Positions 1 through 7,484 of a stretch of DNA of 32,675 bases are shown one piece after another (the first letter of the stretch is position 1; each line of letters begins with the position of its first letter). Location: positions 1 to 32,675 of the forward strand of contig DAOUCV010000084.1 of the NCBI GenBank assembly GCA_034432095.1, written 5' to 3'. Origin of the DNA: DAOUCV01 sp034432095. Lineage in GTDB: Bacteria > Chloroflexota > Dehalococcoidia > Dehalococcoidales > UBA2162. Below the pieces are notes generated by a model that saw nothing but the letters and a program-made list of their open reading frames with translations, did not search any database and was not told the DNA's origin. The translations under genes were made by a program, and so were the position numbers.

Positions 1-474
1 CCTTATGCCCTGTATTACGTTATGGCACGGGAACTGGATATGTGCTCAGCCACCCTGCGTGTCTGTCTCGGTGGTGTTCTGGAGGACTTTCCCGACCTGG
101 TGTTCATAATGAACCATTTTGGTGGCGGTGTGTCAGCGGTATTGGAGCGCCTGGATGCCTACATGGGCTATGTCGGGCCCGGCTGTCCCAGCCTCTATCC
201 GGGTAAGCCGATGATAAGCAAGCCCTGGAGGGAGTACTTTAATAAGCTCTATTTCAATATGGCGGGTCGGGAGGCAGGGATGGCGGCGGTAAAATGTGCT
301 TTGACTAACATCAGCCCAAGGAGGTTGATGTTTGGCACTGACTGGCCGTTCAACTATGACCATAACCCCCTGGGTGTCAAGCGGTACATAGCCGAGATAA
401 GGAAGTTAGACCTGCCCAGGGAGGACATCGAGGCAATGCTGGGTGGCAACGCCGCCAGCCTGCTCGGTCTCTAA
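1..474 (+). CDS. Amidohydrolase family 2 protein, C-terminal part (5' end outside window)
   Basis: The reading frame is open from the first base, so the gene is cut by the window edge; the internal ATG at 22 is not the true start. The visible ~157 residues resemble the C-terminal half of amidohydrolase-2 (PF04909-type) TIM-barrel metal hydrolases or decarboxylases. The segments MNHFGGG, FGTDWPF and the closing GGNAASLLGL are typical: the Asp of GTDWP is the usual late metal or catalytic ligand, and the GNA-x-x-LL tail ends most members. The substrate cannot be told from this part. It ends 41 bp before the selenocysteine glutaredoxin candidate and runs in the same direction, so the two may be co-transcribed. 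Confidence 0.85.
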   Translation, partial: PYALYYVMARELDMCSATLRVCLGGVLEDFPDLVFIMNHFGGGVSAVLERLDAYMGYVGPGCPSLYPGKPMISKPWREYFNKLYFNMAGREAGMAAVKCALTNISPRRLMFGTDWPFNYDHNPLGVKRYIAEIRKLDLPREDIEAMLGGNAASLLGL

Positions 475-515
475 GAACAGATTAAAGCATCTTTATTCAT
501 TCCGGAGGTAAAAGG

Positions 516-752
516 ATGGCAGATAAAAAAGTGGTAATCTATACTACTCCCACCTGACCCTGGTGTCATAAGGCGAAGGAGTATCTTTCGCGAAAAGGGA
601 TTTCTTTTCTGGAATATAATGTGGCTCAGGACAAAGAAAAAGCCAGGGAGATGATACAGAAGTCCAAGCAGATGGGAGTGCCAGTTATTACCGTTGACGA
701 TGAAGTGGTGGTAGGTTTTAACCAGCCCCTGTTGGATAAACTGCTCTCATAG
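516..752 (+). CDS. Selenocysteine-containing glutaredoxin-like protein (UGA read through at codon 14)
   Basis: Starting at ATG 516, with GGAGGT at 504-509 as ribosome binding site, the frame reads MADKKVVIYTTPT, then TGA (555-557), then PWCHKAKEYL and on to TAG at 750-752: 78 residues, a normal length for NrdH/YruB-type small glutaredoxins. The TGA replaces the first Cys of the CPWC redox motif (C17 is the second). The rest of the fold is intact, including the cis-proline loop GVPVI and the C-terminal VVVGFNQPLLDKLL. In the glutaredoxin family the first Cys is the attacking nucleophile, so Sec there would give a reactive selenol for thiol/disulfide exchange. A hairpin at 573-591 fits a bacterial SECIS element. 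Alternatives are a nonsense mutation or a sequencing error at a Cys codon. The gene converges on the aldolase with a 3-bp gap. No selA, selB, selC or selD lies in this window. Confidence 0.82.
573..591 (+). promoter_or_regulatory. Candidate bacterial SECIS hairpin
   Basis: GCGAAGG (573-579) pairs with CTTTCGC (585-591), giving seven pairs with one G-U, around the five-base loop AGTAT (580-584). The loop starts 22 nt after the TGA at 555-557, and G is the second loop base. The general bacterial SECIS model calls for a short stem, an apical loop roughly 16-37 nt after UGA and a G in the first two loop positions, and all three are met. It lies inside the coding sequence, as bacterial SECIS elements do, where SelB would bind. 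Confidence 0.7.
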
Positions 753-755
753 GCA

Positions 756-2018
756 CTATTCTGGTTTACGGCAATACTTATTTACCAGCTCTACGGTGTC
801 CGTAACATTCAGGCGCTGGAACATCAAAGAAAATTTGTTTTCCAGGGCGCTCATTATTTCTCCGAGGTTTTCTTCTGGCAGATGCCAGGTTTCTCTTTTG
901 AAGCCGCCAAATGCTTTCTTTCTGGTTTTATACAGGAACTGCTCTTGAGTATCTCCTGGTTTCCACTCATTGGAGTATTTCTCGGTTATATAACGATACA
1001 TTTTGTTGAGCAGGTCTCTGGGGAAATAGGGACTATCGTAAATGATGTTCTGGAACTCAGTGGCAAGGTGCACCTCTAGGGTTCCGGCTTTGGGGAAGAG
1101 TTCAAACATCTCCTCGGGGAGAGTGGAGGCTCCGTGTTGGACGATGCCGCCGACACCATACTCCTCTCGGGCTACCTTGCCCAGTTCTTCAATAGTTTTG
1201 AAATCCAGCTTTACGTCCGCAATTGACCCGTCCGGCAATACCACTCCACCGTGGGTTGTTCCCGTTTGTACCGCGATTTTCGAAATTCCTTTGATACCCG
1301 TTCCCAGCCGTTTTAGATACCCTTTCATAAATGCCCTGAGTTCTGCTACGGTGGTGTTTGCCTTGCCCACCTCGCCCACCTCACCGCCCACAGAGATGGT
1401 TACGCCCTTGGGTTCCAGACTACGGATGAACCTGGTCATATCCGCGGCGACTGTATAGTTGTTTTTTTGCTGTTCATCGAGGCTCGGCTTTTCTAGATCG
1501 ACGAGGGTTGAGGAATCTATATCTATATTGAGAAATCCGGCGCTAATTGCGTCTCTTGTGGCATCCTCGATTGCTTTTACCTCTTCCTGAGGGTTTAAAG
1601 CAAATCTGCTCTGGTTTAGCTGAAAATGGTCTCCCTGGACAAAAACAAGGCCTCTAAACCCTTCCCTGATTGCCGCCGCCAGTACGCTAGTTACATACTC
1701 GGCGGCTGGTTGGTCGGTGTAGACCATCTCAGTGCGGGCAATCTCAAAAATAAGCGCACCAACTCGGTGTTTTAAGGCTGTTCTGAAGATAGCTCTGGCT
1801 ACATGATATGTCAGACCGCGAATATTAATCGCCGGGACGGTTCTGTTACTATAAAGCCCCTGTGCCGCCGCCTCATAGAGACCCTGAATACTCGCCAGGA
1901 AAATACCCCGTGTGGTCGCCAGGTCACGAATTCTCCGGCGGTAGCTTTCTCTTCTCTGAGGGTCAGAGTCAAAGACTGCTCTCTCTATCATCTCGTCAAT
2001 TGTGCTACTTGAAACCAT
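756..2018 (-). CDS. Class II fructose-bisphosphate (ketose-bisphosphate) aldolase family protein
   Basis: Zn-dependent class II aldolases cleave or form fructose-1,6-bisphosphate in the cytoplasm. The 420-residue protein has the zinc-site pattern of the family: GDH at 129-131, GTTHG with H256, and QHGAS with H295, plus a metal-site-like SVGGEVGE segment near 209-216. It is longer than the usual ~285-350 residues, with an N-terminal helical extension of about 60 residues and a C-terminal extension rich in aromatic and charged residues. The ATG at 2018 has GAAGGAGA about 7 nt upstream. It lies 17 bp after the phosphofructokinase gene on the same strand, so the pair probably forms an operon supplying consecutive glycolytic steps. 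Tagatose-bisphosphate specificity cannot be excluded. Confidence 0.8.
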   Translation of the reverse strand: MVSSSTIDEMIERAVFDSDPQRRESYRRRIRDLATTRGIFLASIQGLYEAAAQGLYSNRTVPAINIRGLTYHVARAIFRTALKHRVGALIFEIARTEMVYTDQPAAEYVTSVLAAAIREGFRGLVFVQGDHFQLNQSRFALNPQEEVKAIEDATRDAISAGFLNIDIDSSTLVDLEKPSLDEQQKNNYTVAADMTRFIRSLEPKGVTISVGGEVGEVGKANTTVAELRAFMKGYLKRLGTGIKGISKIAVQTGTTHGGVVLPDGSIADVKLDFKTIEELGKVAREEYGVGGIVQHGASTLPEEMFELFPKAGTLEVHLATEFQNIIYDSPYFPRDLLNKMYRYITEKYSNEWKPGDTQEQFLYKTRKKAFGGFKRETWHLPEENLGEIMSALENKFSLMFQRLNVTDTVELVNKYCRKPE

Positions 2019-2035
2019 CTATCTTCTCCTTCGGG

Positions 2036-3145
2036 TCAGAGCCTTAAAATAGAACGCCGCCCGTTGTACCTCTCGGTATCGTATTGCTCTTTGACATCTA
2101 CTAGTTTGAGCTTGCCTACTACATCTTTGAGTGGGACAGCCGTAATCTTGCCGTTGGTGTAGCTGACCATTTTGCCAAAGTCTTCCTTGACCAGTAAATC
2201 AACGGCGGCGATGCCAAAATAGCGGCCCATTCTTCGGTCGTAGGCACAGGGGGCGCCACCACGCTGTAGATAACCCAATGCCATGCTTCGTGTCGGCAGT
2301 TTGGTTCCTCGTTCAATTTCCTGTGCCAGGTAGTTACCGATTCCACCGAGGTATTCGTGTCCGAAGGCGTCCTTTTCTTTTGCCCGCGTCACAGTTCTAC
2401 CTCCGGCTGGCTTTGCCCCCTCGGCTACGACAATAATATTATACCGGTTACCTGCCTTCAGCCCATCTAAAACCAGCTCGTTCACCTTCTCAATGGAGAA
2501 ATCAAACTCCGGAATCAAAATGATAAAAGCTCCAGCGGATTCCCCTCCTTCCAGTGCCAGCCAGCCGGCATATCTTCCCATCGTTTCTACCACGAATACT
2601 ACCCTGTGCGAGCCTGCGTAAGTTCTCAGTCTGTCAACCTCCTCGGTAATGACGTTTAAGGCCGTTTCAAATCCCAGCGTGTAGTCAGTGCCAGGGATGT
2701 CTTTGTCAATTGTTTTGGGAATGCCAACAACGTTAACTCCTTCTTGGGCCAATTTTGAGGCGACACCAAGAGTATCATCTCCCCCGATAACTATTAGGGC
2801 ACTTAAACCAAGGCGTTCTATATTATCTAAAACCACTTTAGAGCGGTCATCTTTAGGGTTATACGGATTGGTTCGGGATGAACCCAGATAAGTGCCGCCA
2901 AATCTATCCCATGTTCTGACTAGTTCTTCATTCAAAGGCATAATATTCGGCGATTTTTCAAAGCTCTCGGGCAGGGGTGAGGTAAGCCCTGCCCATCCAT
3001 CACGGATGCCCAGAACTTCATATTTAACTCCTCTTTCCTTCTCTAGCCGGCTGTCTAAGGCCGTCTTGACTATCCATTTGATGCAAGGATTTAGGCCGGC
3101 GCAGTCGCCGCCACCGGTAAGAACGCCTATTCTACACTTTTTCAT
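2036..3145 (-). CDS. 6-phosphofructokinase, probably pyrophosphate-dependent
   Basis: PfkA-superfamily enzyme phosphorylating fructose-6-phosphate. The N-terminal IGVLTGGGDCAGLN is the nucleotide/PPi loop. Two diagnostic sites are visible: GGDDT, where the second Asp takes the place of Gly104 of E. coli PfkA, and PKTIDKD, where Lys replaces Gly124; the Asp of TID is the catalytic base. The Asp/Lys pair is characteristic of PPi-using enzymes, while ATP enzymes carry Gly/Gly, so I infer PPi as donor and a reversible reaction. I place the start at ATG 3145 because family members begin close to IGVLT; an in-frame GTG at 3160 would add five residues. Length is ~369 residues. A TATAAT-like -10 (complement of 3178-3183) lies just upstream, with no good -35. 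Confidence 0.85.
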   Translation of the reverse strand: MKKCRIGVLTGGGDCAGLNPCIKWIVKTALDSRLEKERGVKYEVLGIRDGWAGLTSPLPESFEKSPNIMPLNEELVRTWDRFGGTYLGSSRTNPYNPKDDRSKVVLDNIERLGLSALIVIGGDDTLGVASKLAQEGVNVVGIPKTIDKDIPGTDYTLGFETALNVITEEVDRLRTYAGSHRVVFVVETMGRYAGWLALEGGESAGAFIILIPEFDFSIEKVNELVLDGLKAGNRYNIIVVAEGAKPAGGRTVTRAKEKDAFGHEYLGGIGNYLAQEIERGTKLPTRSMALGYLQRGGAPCAYDRRMGRYFGIAAVDLLVKEDFGKMVSYTNGKITAVPLKDVVGKLKLVDVKEQYDTERYNGRRSILRL

Positions 3146-3217
3146 GATTTGTGATACCACCCCCTTCTTAAATTTTTATTATAACACGAAAATTTATTGT
3201 GAGTATTATCGATTGTT

Positions 3218-3306
3218 TATCCCCCCTCTCTTGTTAAGGGAAGGGAGTTAGGCGGGTTTCCAGAAAAATCTTTGATTTTTCTGGGTGCCTCAGGGGGATA
3301 GGTTAT
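3218..3306. repeat. Palindromic intergenic repeat
   Basis: A GC-rich pyrimidine/purine segment (CCCCCCTCTC at 3221) is followed by a perfect 11-bp inverted repeat: CCAGAAAAATC at 3260-3270, loop TTT, and GATTTTTCTGG at 3274-3284. The same arms recur at 29717-29743. It lies upstream of the phosphofructokinase and upstream of the ferredoxin promoter. Confidence 0.65.
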
Positions 3307-3323
3307 TAAATGACCTTAATCAA

Positions 3324-3353
3324 TTGACAGCTATTAATAGTTTAACGTAGCAT
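3324..3353 (+). promoter_or_regulatory. Probable promoter of the ferredoxin leader transcript
   Basis: TTGACA at 3324-3329, 18-bp spacer, TAGCAT at 3348-3353 (4/6 to TATAAT). The predicted start near 3360 would leave a ~250-nt untranslated leader before the ferredoxin start at 3612. Confidence 0.5.
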
Positions 3354-3359
3354 AAGTGC

Positions 3360-3611
3360 GATTGAAAGGAGGTGGAGAAAGCTATAGATTTCTAATTAAG
3401 ACAGTTAGACCCTGGATATTTGAAGTTAATCAAGGCCCCAGCCATACCGAAAAGTCGTTTCGGTAGCTATTGCCTAAAGAGCTAAGGGAACGAACGGATT
3501 GGTCGAAGATGTGGCGGGACGAAGGTTACTGACAGCTAGTGAAATCACGATTTATTGCTAGATTAAACCGATTTTTCATGGTAGTTCTAAAACCAGTGAA
3601 AGGAGGCTAAA
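3360..3611 (+). ncRNA. Unassigned structured leader or small RNA upstream of the ferredoxin
   Basis: This fills most of a 450-bp gap without a convincing gene. It contains a strong nested hairpin: AGGC/GCCT, AGC/GCT and an uninterrupted 8-bp TACCGAAA/TTTCGGTA around loop AGTCG (core arms about 3445-3465). Two AAAGGAGG-like segments occur, one at about 3365 without a start codon at a usual distance and one at about 3600 serving the ferredoxin. A GTG-started frame from 3356 runs 36 codons to a TAG lying inside the hairpin, and the same frame continues with another TGA, so coding is unlikely. I do not recognise a known riboswitch, RNase P, tmRNA or 6S RNA signature. Confidence 0.4.
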
Positions 3612-3824
3612 GTGGCTTACAAAATTGATACCAAGGCTTGCCTTAAGTGTGGCATCTGCATTAAGGGCTGCCCGGTAGGAGCCATAGTCGCTGATGAAAT
3701 AATTACAGAAAGTGACGGCTTAATTCTTTATACTACCAGAATTGACCCCAAGAAATGCACTGATTGCGGGGTCTGTGTTTCCTATGAATGGTGGTGCCCG
3801 GCTCAGGCTATTGTCAAGGCATAA
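3612..3824 (+). CDS. 2[4Fe-4S] ferredoxin-like protein with altered second cluster motif
   Basis: Small electron carrier of 70 residues. Cluster I has the classical spacing C10-x2-C13-x2-C16-x3-C20-P. Cluster II reads C49-x2-C52-x2-C55-x6-C62-P, three residues longer than usual between the third and fourth Cys (insert VSYEWW, with two Trp). The GTG start at 3612 has AAAGGAGG about 6 nt upstream. It stands alone with its own promoter and a long leader. Partners could be oxidoreductases of an anaerobic metabolism, but none is adjacent. The fold assignment is firm; the redox partner is unknown. Confidence 0.85.
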   Translation: MAYKIDTKACLKCGICIKGCPVGAIVADEIITESDGLILYTTRIDPKKCTDCGVCVSYEWWCPAQAIVKA

Positions 3825-3898
3825 ACTTTATACTTGTGGTGGCATCCTGTCTTCGCATGGCACTATTGTAGGGCAAGGTCCGTAGCTTATGCCCAGGG

Positions 3899-3928
3899 TT
3901 GACAAATCAACTTCCGAATTACCATAAT
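3899..3928 (+). promoter_or_regulatory. Promoter for the small repeat protein at 3982
   Basis: TTGACA at 3899-3904, 18-bp spacer, CATAAT at 3923-3928 (5/6 to consensus). The predicted start near 3935 gives a ~45-nt leader ending in the strong ribosome site GGGAGGAGAGG before ATG 3982. Confidence 0.65.
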
Positions 3929-3981
3929 CTACTGAATCTGGTGAGTCGGTCGGAGTACATATTCTAAAAGGGAGGAGAGGA

Positions 3982-4281
3982 ATGGCTGTTGACGGAAGTT
4001 ACAATATTGAGGTCGATACACCTATGGGCAAGCGCTCCGGCAAACTTACTCTTAAGACTAAGGGTAAGGAGCTGAGTGGTAGCTACGCGACGCAAGAGGG
4101 TGAGCAATCCTTCACCGGTGGCACGGTTTCGGGAAATGATTTTGCCTTTTCTACGGAGGTGACCACCCCGATGGGCAAAATCCAACTGGACTTCAAGGGC
4201 AAGGTAACCGGCGATGAGGTTTCGGGTCAGGTGCAGGCTGGTGCGTTTGGGTCGTCGCCTTTCACGGGTAAGAGAGCCTGA
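3982..4281 (+). CDS. Small beta-rich protein with an internal duplication, function unknown
   Basis: 99 residues, no signal peptide, no membrane segment, no Cys. The two halves align: TPMGKRSGKLTLKTKGKELS-G...SFTG in the first, TPMGKIQLDFKGKVTGDEVS-G...PFTG in the second. Alternating hydrophobic/polar strands and Gly-rich turns suggest a small beta barrel or beta sandwich formed from two similar halves. I do not recognise a characterised family. It has its own consensus promoter and a strong ribosome site, which suggests substantial expression. It is followed by tRNA-Ser on the same strand. Confidence 0.75.
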   Translation: MAVDGSYNIEVDTPMGKRSGKLTLKTKGKELSGSYATQEGEQSFTGGTVSGNDFAFSTEVTTPMGKIQLDFKGKVTGDEVSGQVQAGAFGSSPFTGKRA

Positions 4282-4311
4282 GGTTCAGCTCTACGGTAGG
4301 ATTTGGAGTCG

Positions 4312-4402
4312 GGAGGGGTGACCGAGCGGACGATGGTGGCGGTCTTGAAAACCGTTTCCCGATTGTATCGGGACGTGGGTTCGAATCCCACCCCCTCCGC
4401 CA
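4312..4402 (+). tRNA. tRNA-Ser (anticodon UGA), CCA encoded
   Basis: The acceptor stem GGAGGGG (4312-4318) pairs with CCCCTCC (4392-4398), followed by discriminator G and genomic CCA. The anticodon loop CTTGAAA (4344-4350) gives anticodon TGA, reading UCA serine codons. A long variable arm CCCGAT-tgt-ATCGGG is present as expected for serine, and the T arm is GTGGG-TTCGAAT-CCCAC. Its 3' end directly abuts the stop codon of the opposing substrate-binding protein gene. Confidence 0.97.
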
Positions 4403-6013
4403 TCAGTGGGGCTCAATTGAGACTTTATTCAGCATAACGATGCCCAGCGGGTTCAGGTTATACCCCTTGACATAGGGCTTGACCAGAATATAGTTCCGCC
4501 CGAACCATAAAGGCAGGCAGGCAGCATCATCAACCAGCTTCTGCTCAGCCTGCTGATATAACAAAAGGCTCCGTTCCTCGTTTAGCTCCATGTTGGCCCT
4601 TTCAAGCAAGTCATCCACCTCGGGGTTGCTATATTCGCCGTAATTATTTTCTGTCCCGCTGTGGAAAAGAATATCCAAAAAGTCCTGTGGGTGGGGGTAG
4701 TCAGCAATCCAGCCCATATCAAACATCTCGTCCTTTTCTTCTTTGAGGTGATAAATGAACCTCTCAGGCTCAAGTTGCCTTACCTTTACCTCCACCCCCA
4801 AGTTCTTCCGCCACTGGTAAATGATAGCCTCCAGCTCTTGAGATATTACGCCTCCATAGCCGGCGGTGGTAATGGTGATCGGTGGCAAATTGGCTACGCT
4901 TCCGTATCGGGACTCTCTGATTAACTCCTTTGCTTTAGATACATCGTAAGCCAGCCCTGATAGCTCTTCATTGAAGCCAGGCATACCGAGTGGTAGGATG
5001 CCGTCTGCCCGCTGTACCATATCCCTGAATATCAAAGAAACTATTTTGTCCTTGTCTATCGCCTGAGAGAAGGCACGCCGGATATTGGCGTCATCAAACG
5101 GTGGCCTGGTGGTATTAAAACCAATATAGTAGAAACTCAACTCGGGGATGGCGACCAGTTCATCATAAAAGGGTCCTGTTTTATCGGTAACTCTATCAAT
5201 GTAGGAAACAGAAACCGCCGTGACGTCGATCTCTCCCGTCTCATACATGTCCATCGGCACGCCGCTCCAGAGGTGGAAGACAACGGAACCGAGCTTGGCT
5301 AGCTCTCCGTAATAAAGCTCGTTCCTCTCCAGCACAAGCTGTTGACTTTCACGCCACTCCTTGAGCTTGAACGGACCGGTTCCGTTGGGATGGCACCACC
5401 AGTCACTTCCCGAGGCTACATTGTTTCTATCCACCACAAAGGCAGTGGGATAGGTGAGTTTGGACAAGAAATAAGCTTTGGGAGCATCGATGGTTACTTC
5501 AAGGGTGTAATCACCAAGTACCCTGACACCGCTGATTTCTTTGCTTTCACCGGCCAGTACTTCCCTCACCCCAACAATATCGCCAAGATAAGCAGCGGCG
5601 GTCAGCGAACCGGTAGCCGGGTCGCAGGCTCGCTGCCAGGAATACTTAAAGTCCTCAGCCTTAACTCTTCTGCCATCATGAAATCTAACATCGTGCCGTA
5701 GATAGAAGGTGTAGGTTCGGCCATCCTTGCTAACTTGCCAATCCCTGGCTATATCCGGGGCTGGCTTAAGATTATCATCGAGGCGCACCAGTCCGCTAAA
5801 CAACTGCAGTATGTACTGGTGGGAGGTCGCATCACCGGAAATGGCCGGGTCAAGCGTATGTGGGTCAATACCGTAGAGGTTAAGGACCTCTCCTTCGGTA
5901 ACTGGGCTTGGCGCTTCTTCGGTTTGAAACGGTTTGCAGCCACTGGGCAGGATTAATAACAACAGGCTGCACAGCAGGACTAAAAGAACTACATGCAGGT
6001 TTTTTTTCATCAT
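4403..6013 (-). CDS. ABC transporter substrate-binding lipoprotein, peptide/oligopeptide (SBP_bac_5) family
   Basis: 536 residues, the usual length for OppA/DppA-type binding proteins. An N-terminal hydrophobic signal ends in LPSGC, with Cys26 as the likely lipid-modified residue; Pro at -3 is unusual for a lipobox. The mature part has family landmarks: LDPAISGDATSHQ near the start, the FHDGRRVKAEDFKYSWQRA segment, and later RRAFSQAIDKDKI. It would bind peptides or similar solutes at the outer face of the membrane. No permease or ATPase genes are adjacent, so it is an orphan component here. Its ATG overlaps the stop of the upstream synthetase gene (ATGA), implying translational coupling. Confidence 0.88.
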   Translation of the reverse strand: MMKKNLHVVLLVLLCSLLLLILPSGCKPFQTEEAPSPVTEGEVLNLYGIDPHTLDPAISGDATSHQYILQLFSGLVRLDDNLKPAPDIARDWQVSKDGRTYTFYLRHDVRFHDGRRVKAEDFKYSWQRACDPATGSLTAAAYLGDIVGVREVLAGESKEISGVRVLGDYTLEVTIDAPKAYFLSKLTYPTAFVVDRNNVASGSDWWCHPNGTGPFKLKEWRESQQLVLERNELYYGELAKLGSVVFHLWSGVPMDMYETGEIDVTAVSVSYIDRVTDKTGPFYDELVAIPELSFYYIGFNTTRPPFDDANIRRAFSQAIDKDKIVSLIFRDMVQRADGILPLGMPGFNEELSGLAYDVSKAKELIRESRYGSVANLPPITITTAGYGGVISQELEAIIYQWRKNLGVEVKVRQLEPERFIYHLKEEKDEMFDMGWIADYPHPQDFLDILFHSGTENNYGEYSNPEVDDLLERANMELNEERSLLLYQQAEQKLVDDAACLPLWFGRNYILVKPYVKGYNLNPLGIVMLNKVSIEPH

Positions 6014-7425
6014 TGAGCTCCACCGTTCTTCAGGTTATAGTAATCCAGAGCCTTTCGCAGGGCGAAAGCGCCACGCTCAAGACCAGTGAAGGTGGGGATG
6101 CCGCCATCCTGAAGCTTTTCAATGACGTCTCTCGCCTGCTGCACTTCCTCGGGCGAGAAGGACCAGGTGAGGATCGCTATCACTGGCTTCGAGGTTTTCT
6201 GCCTGATATCAATCAGTAAGTTGATTAGAGGGCCGGCTGAACCGCCGGGTCCGAAGCGGGCGCCAGTCAGTAGCACCAGGTTATCTATATTGGCATCTTT
6301 CACCAGAATTTCCATAATGCGTTTTATCTCCCGACGATTCTGGTTGGCAGTGTCTATAGGGTTGCGACAACCCCCACCTATCAGAGTATAGAATTGGGCT
6401 AACTCGTCATAGGATTCCTGGGTAAGCAGGGGTACCCTGAGCCCGGCTTCAGCAAAAACATCAGCGATAGCTACTGATTGCCCTCCTGAGCCTCCGGCTA
6501 TACCCACCCTGTCACCACGAACTGGCGGAAGATACAGGAGAGCTTTCAGGGTGTCAATGAGTTCCTCCATGCTGGCTACTTTTACTGCCCCACACTGTTT
6601 CACCGCCGCATCCCATATTTCCCGGGATACTGCTAGCGAGCCGGTATGCGAAGCAATCGCCCGTTCTCCCGCTTCTGTCCTCCCCCCCTTCCATATCACC
6701 ACCGGTTTCCGGGCAGATACCTCCTTCAGCACTTTGAGGAACCGTCTCCCGTCCTTCACTCCCTCCAGGTACATGCCAATGACCTTAATCTCCGGGTCCT
6801 GACCAAAGTACTCAAGGTAGTCGGGGGAATCAAGCACTATTCCGTTGCCGAAGCTCACTGCTTTGTTGATATTAATACCCTGAAGATGTGCCTCCCGAAT
6901 GAAGACGACAGCATGGGTGCCACTTTGCGAAATAAGTCCCACTGAGCCGGTGAAGCTGGTAAGTTGCTCCCGCTCTGTCATTCCCACCCCGATAGCCGGA
7001 TTAAAGATTCCCATACAGTTGGGCCCAATGAGGTGGAAGTTTGCCCGTTCTGCCATCTCGGTGAGCAAGCGCTCCAGCCTTATCCCTTCCTCGGTATCAG
7101 TCTCGGAAAAGCCGGCGGTAAAGAAATGGGCGGCCGCTACCTCCTTACGAATGCAGTCCTCTAAAATCCTGGGAGCCACTGCTCTTGGCACCGCAACAAT
7201 TGCCAGGTCTACAGGCTCCGGTATATCCAACAGGCTGGTGTAGTTTTCTATTCCCAGCGCCTTAATACCCTCGATTTCTTCAGGAGCGATCTGGACAGAA
7301 TAGAGCTTTCCCTTGAAGTTGCGGTGAGAACGAAGCCACATAAAATTACTTTCCCGCTTATCCCCCACCACAGCTAGGCACCGAGGGTTAAAAGCCCTGT
7401 CTAATTTAGCAAAGTCCGTCTTCAA
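6010..7425 (-). CDS. NDP-forming acyl-CoA synthetase alpha-type protein (acetate-CoA ligase ADP-forming family)
   Basis: These enzymes interconvert acyl-CoA plus NDP and Pi with acid plus NTP and CoA. The order is: CoA-binding Rossmann domain (about 10-135), a succinyl-CoA-ligase-like region with GLISQSGTHAV, and a third flavodoxin-like domain (about 300-460). The phosphohistidine motif ASHTGSLA is present. The 471-residue protein has no ATP-grasp (beta) domain, so it either needs a separate beta subunit not in this window or has another role. The start is TTG at 7425, preceded by GGAAG. It lies in a co-directional run with the zinc-ribbon protein upstream and the binding protein downstream, overlapping the latter by 4 bp. 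Confidence 0.85.
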   Translation of the reverse strand: MKTDFAKLDRAFNPRCLAVVGDKRESNFMWLRSHRNFKGKLYSVQIAPEEIEGIKALGIENYTSLLDIPEPVDLAIVAVPRAVAPRILEDCIRKEVAAAHFFTAGFSETDTEEGIRLERLLTEMAERANFHLIGPNCMGIFNPAIGVGMTEREQLTSFTGSVGLISQSGTHAVVFIREAHLQGININKAVSFGNGIVLDSPDYLEYFGQDPEIKVIGMYLEGVKDGRRFLKVLKEVSARKPVVIWKGGRTEAGERAIASHTGSLAVSREIWDAAVKQCGAVKVASMEELIDTLKALLYLPPVRGDRVGIAGGSGGQSVAIADVFAEAGLRVPLLTQESYDELAQFYTLIGGGCRNPIDTANQNRREIKRIMEILVKDANIDNLVLLTGARFGPGGSAGPLINLLIDIRQKTSKPVIAILTWSFSPEEVQQARDVIEKLQDGGIPTFTGLERGAFALRKALDYYNLKNGGAQ

Positions 7426-7484
7426 TTTCTTCCGCCGTAAGCCTCAGATTATTCGTATTCGTTCCATCACATCAGGCTATTTTA

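Noticed and set aside
1042..1458. 138-codon plus-strand frame inside the aldolase
   Set aside because: Shadow of the well-supported aldolase; low-complexity Ser/Pro composition and no recognisable domain.
3356..3611. A reading frame with one TAG and one TGA, possibly a recoded or broken gene
   Set aside because: The TAG sits inside a perfect hairpin, there is no start at a usual distance from the SD-like motif, no recognisable family, and no SECIS-like loop at the right distance after the TGA.
4312..4402. tRNA with TGA anticodon as a possible tRNA-Sec
   Set aside because: A UGA anticodon reads UCA codons; tRNA-Sec needs anticodon UCA. Acceptor stem is 7 bp and the long variable arm is normal for tRNA-Ser.
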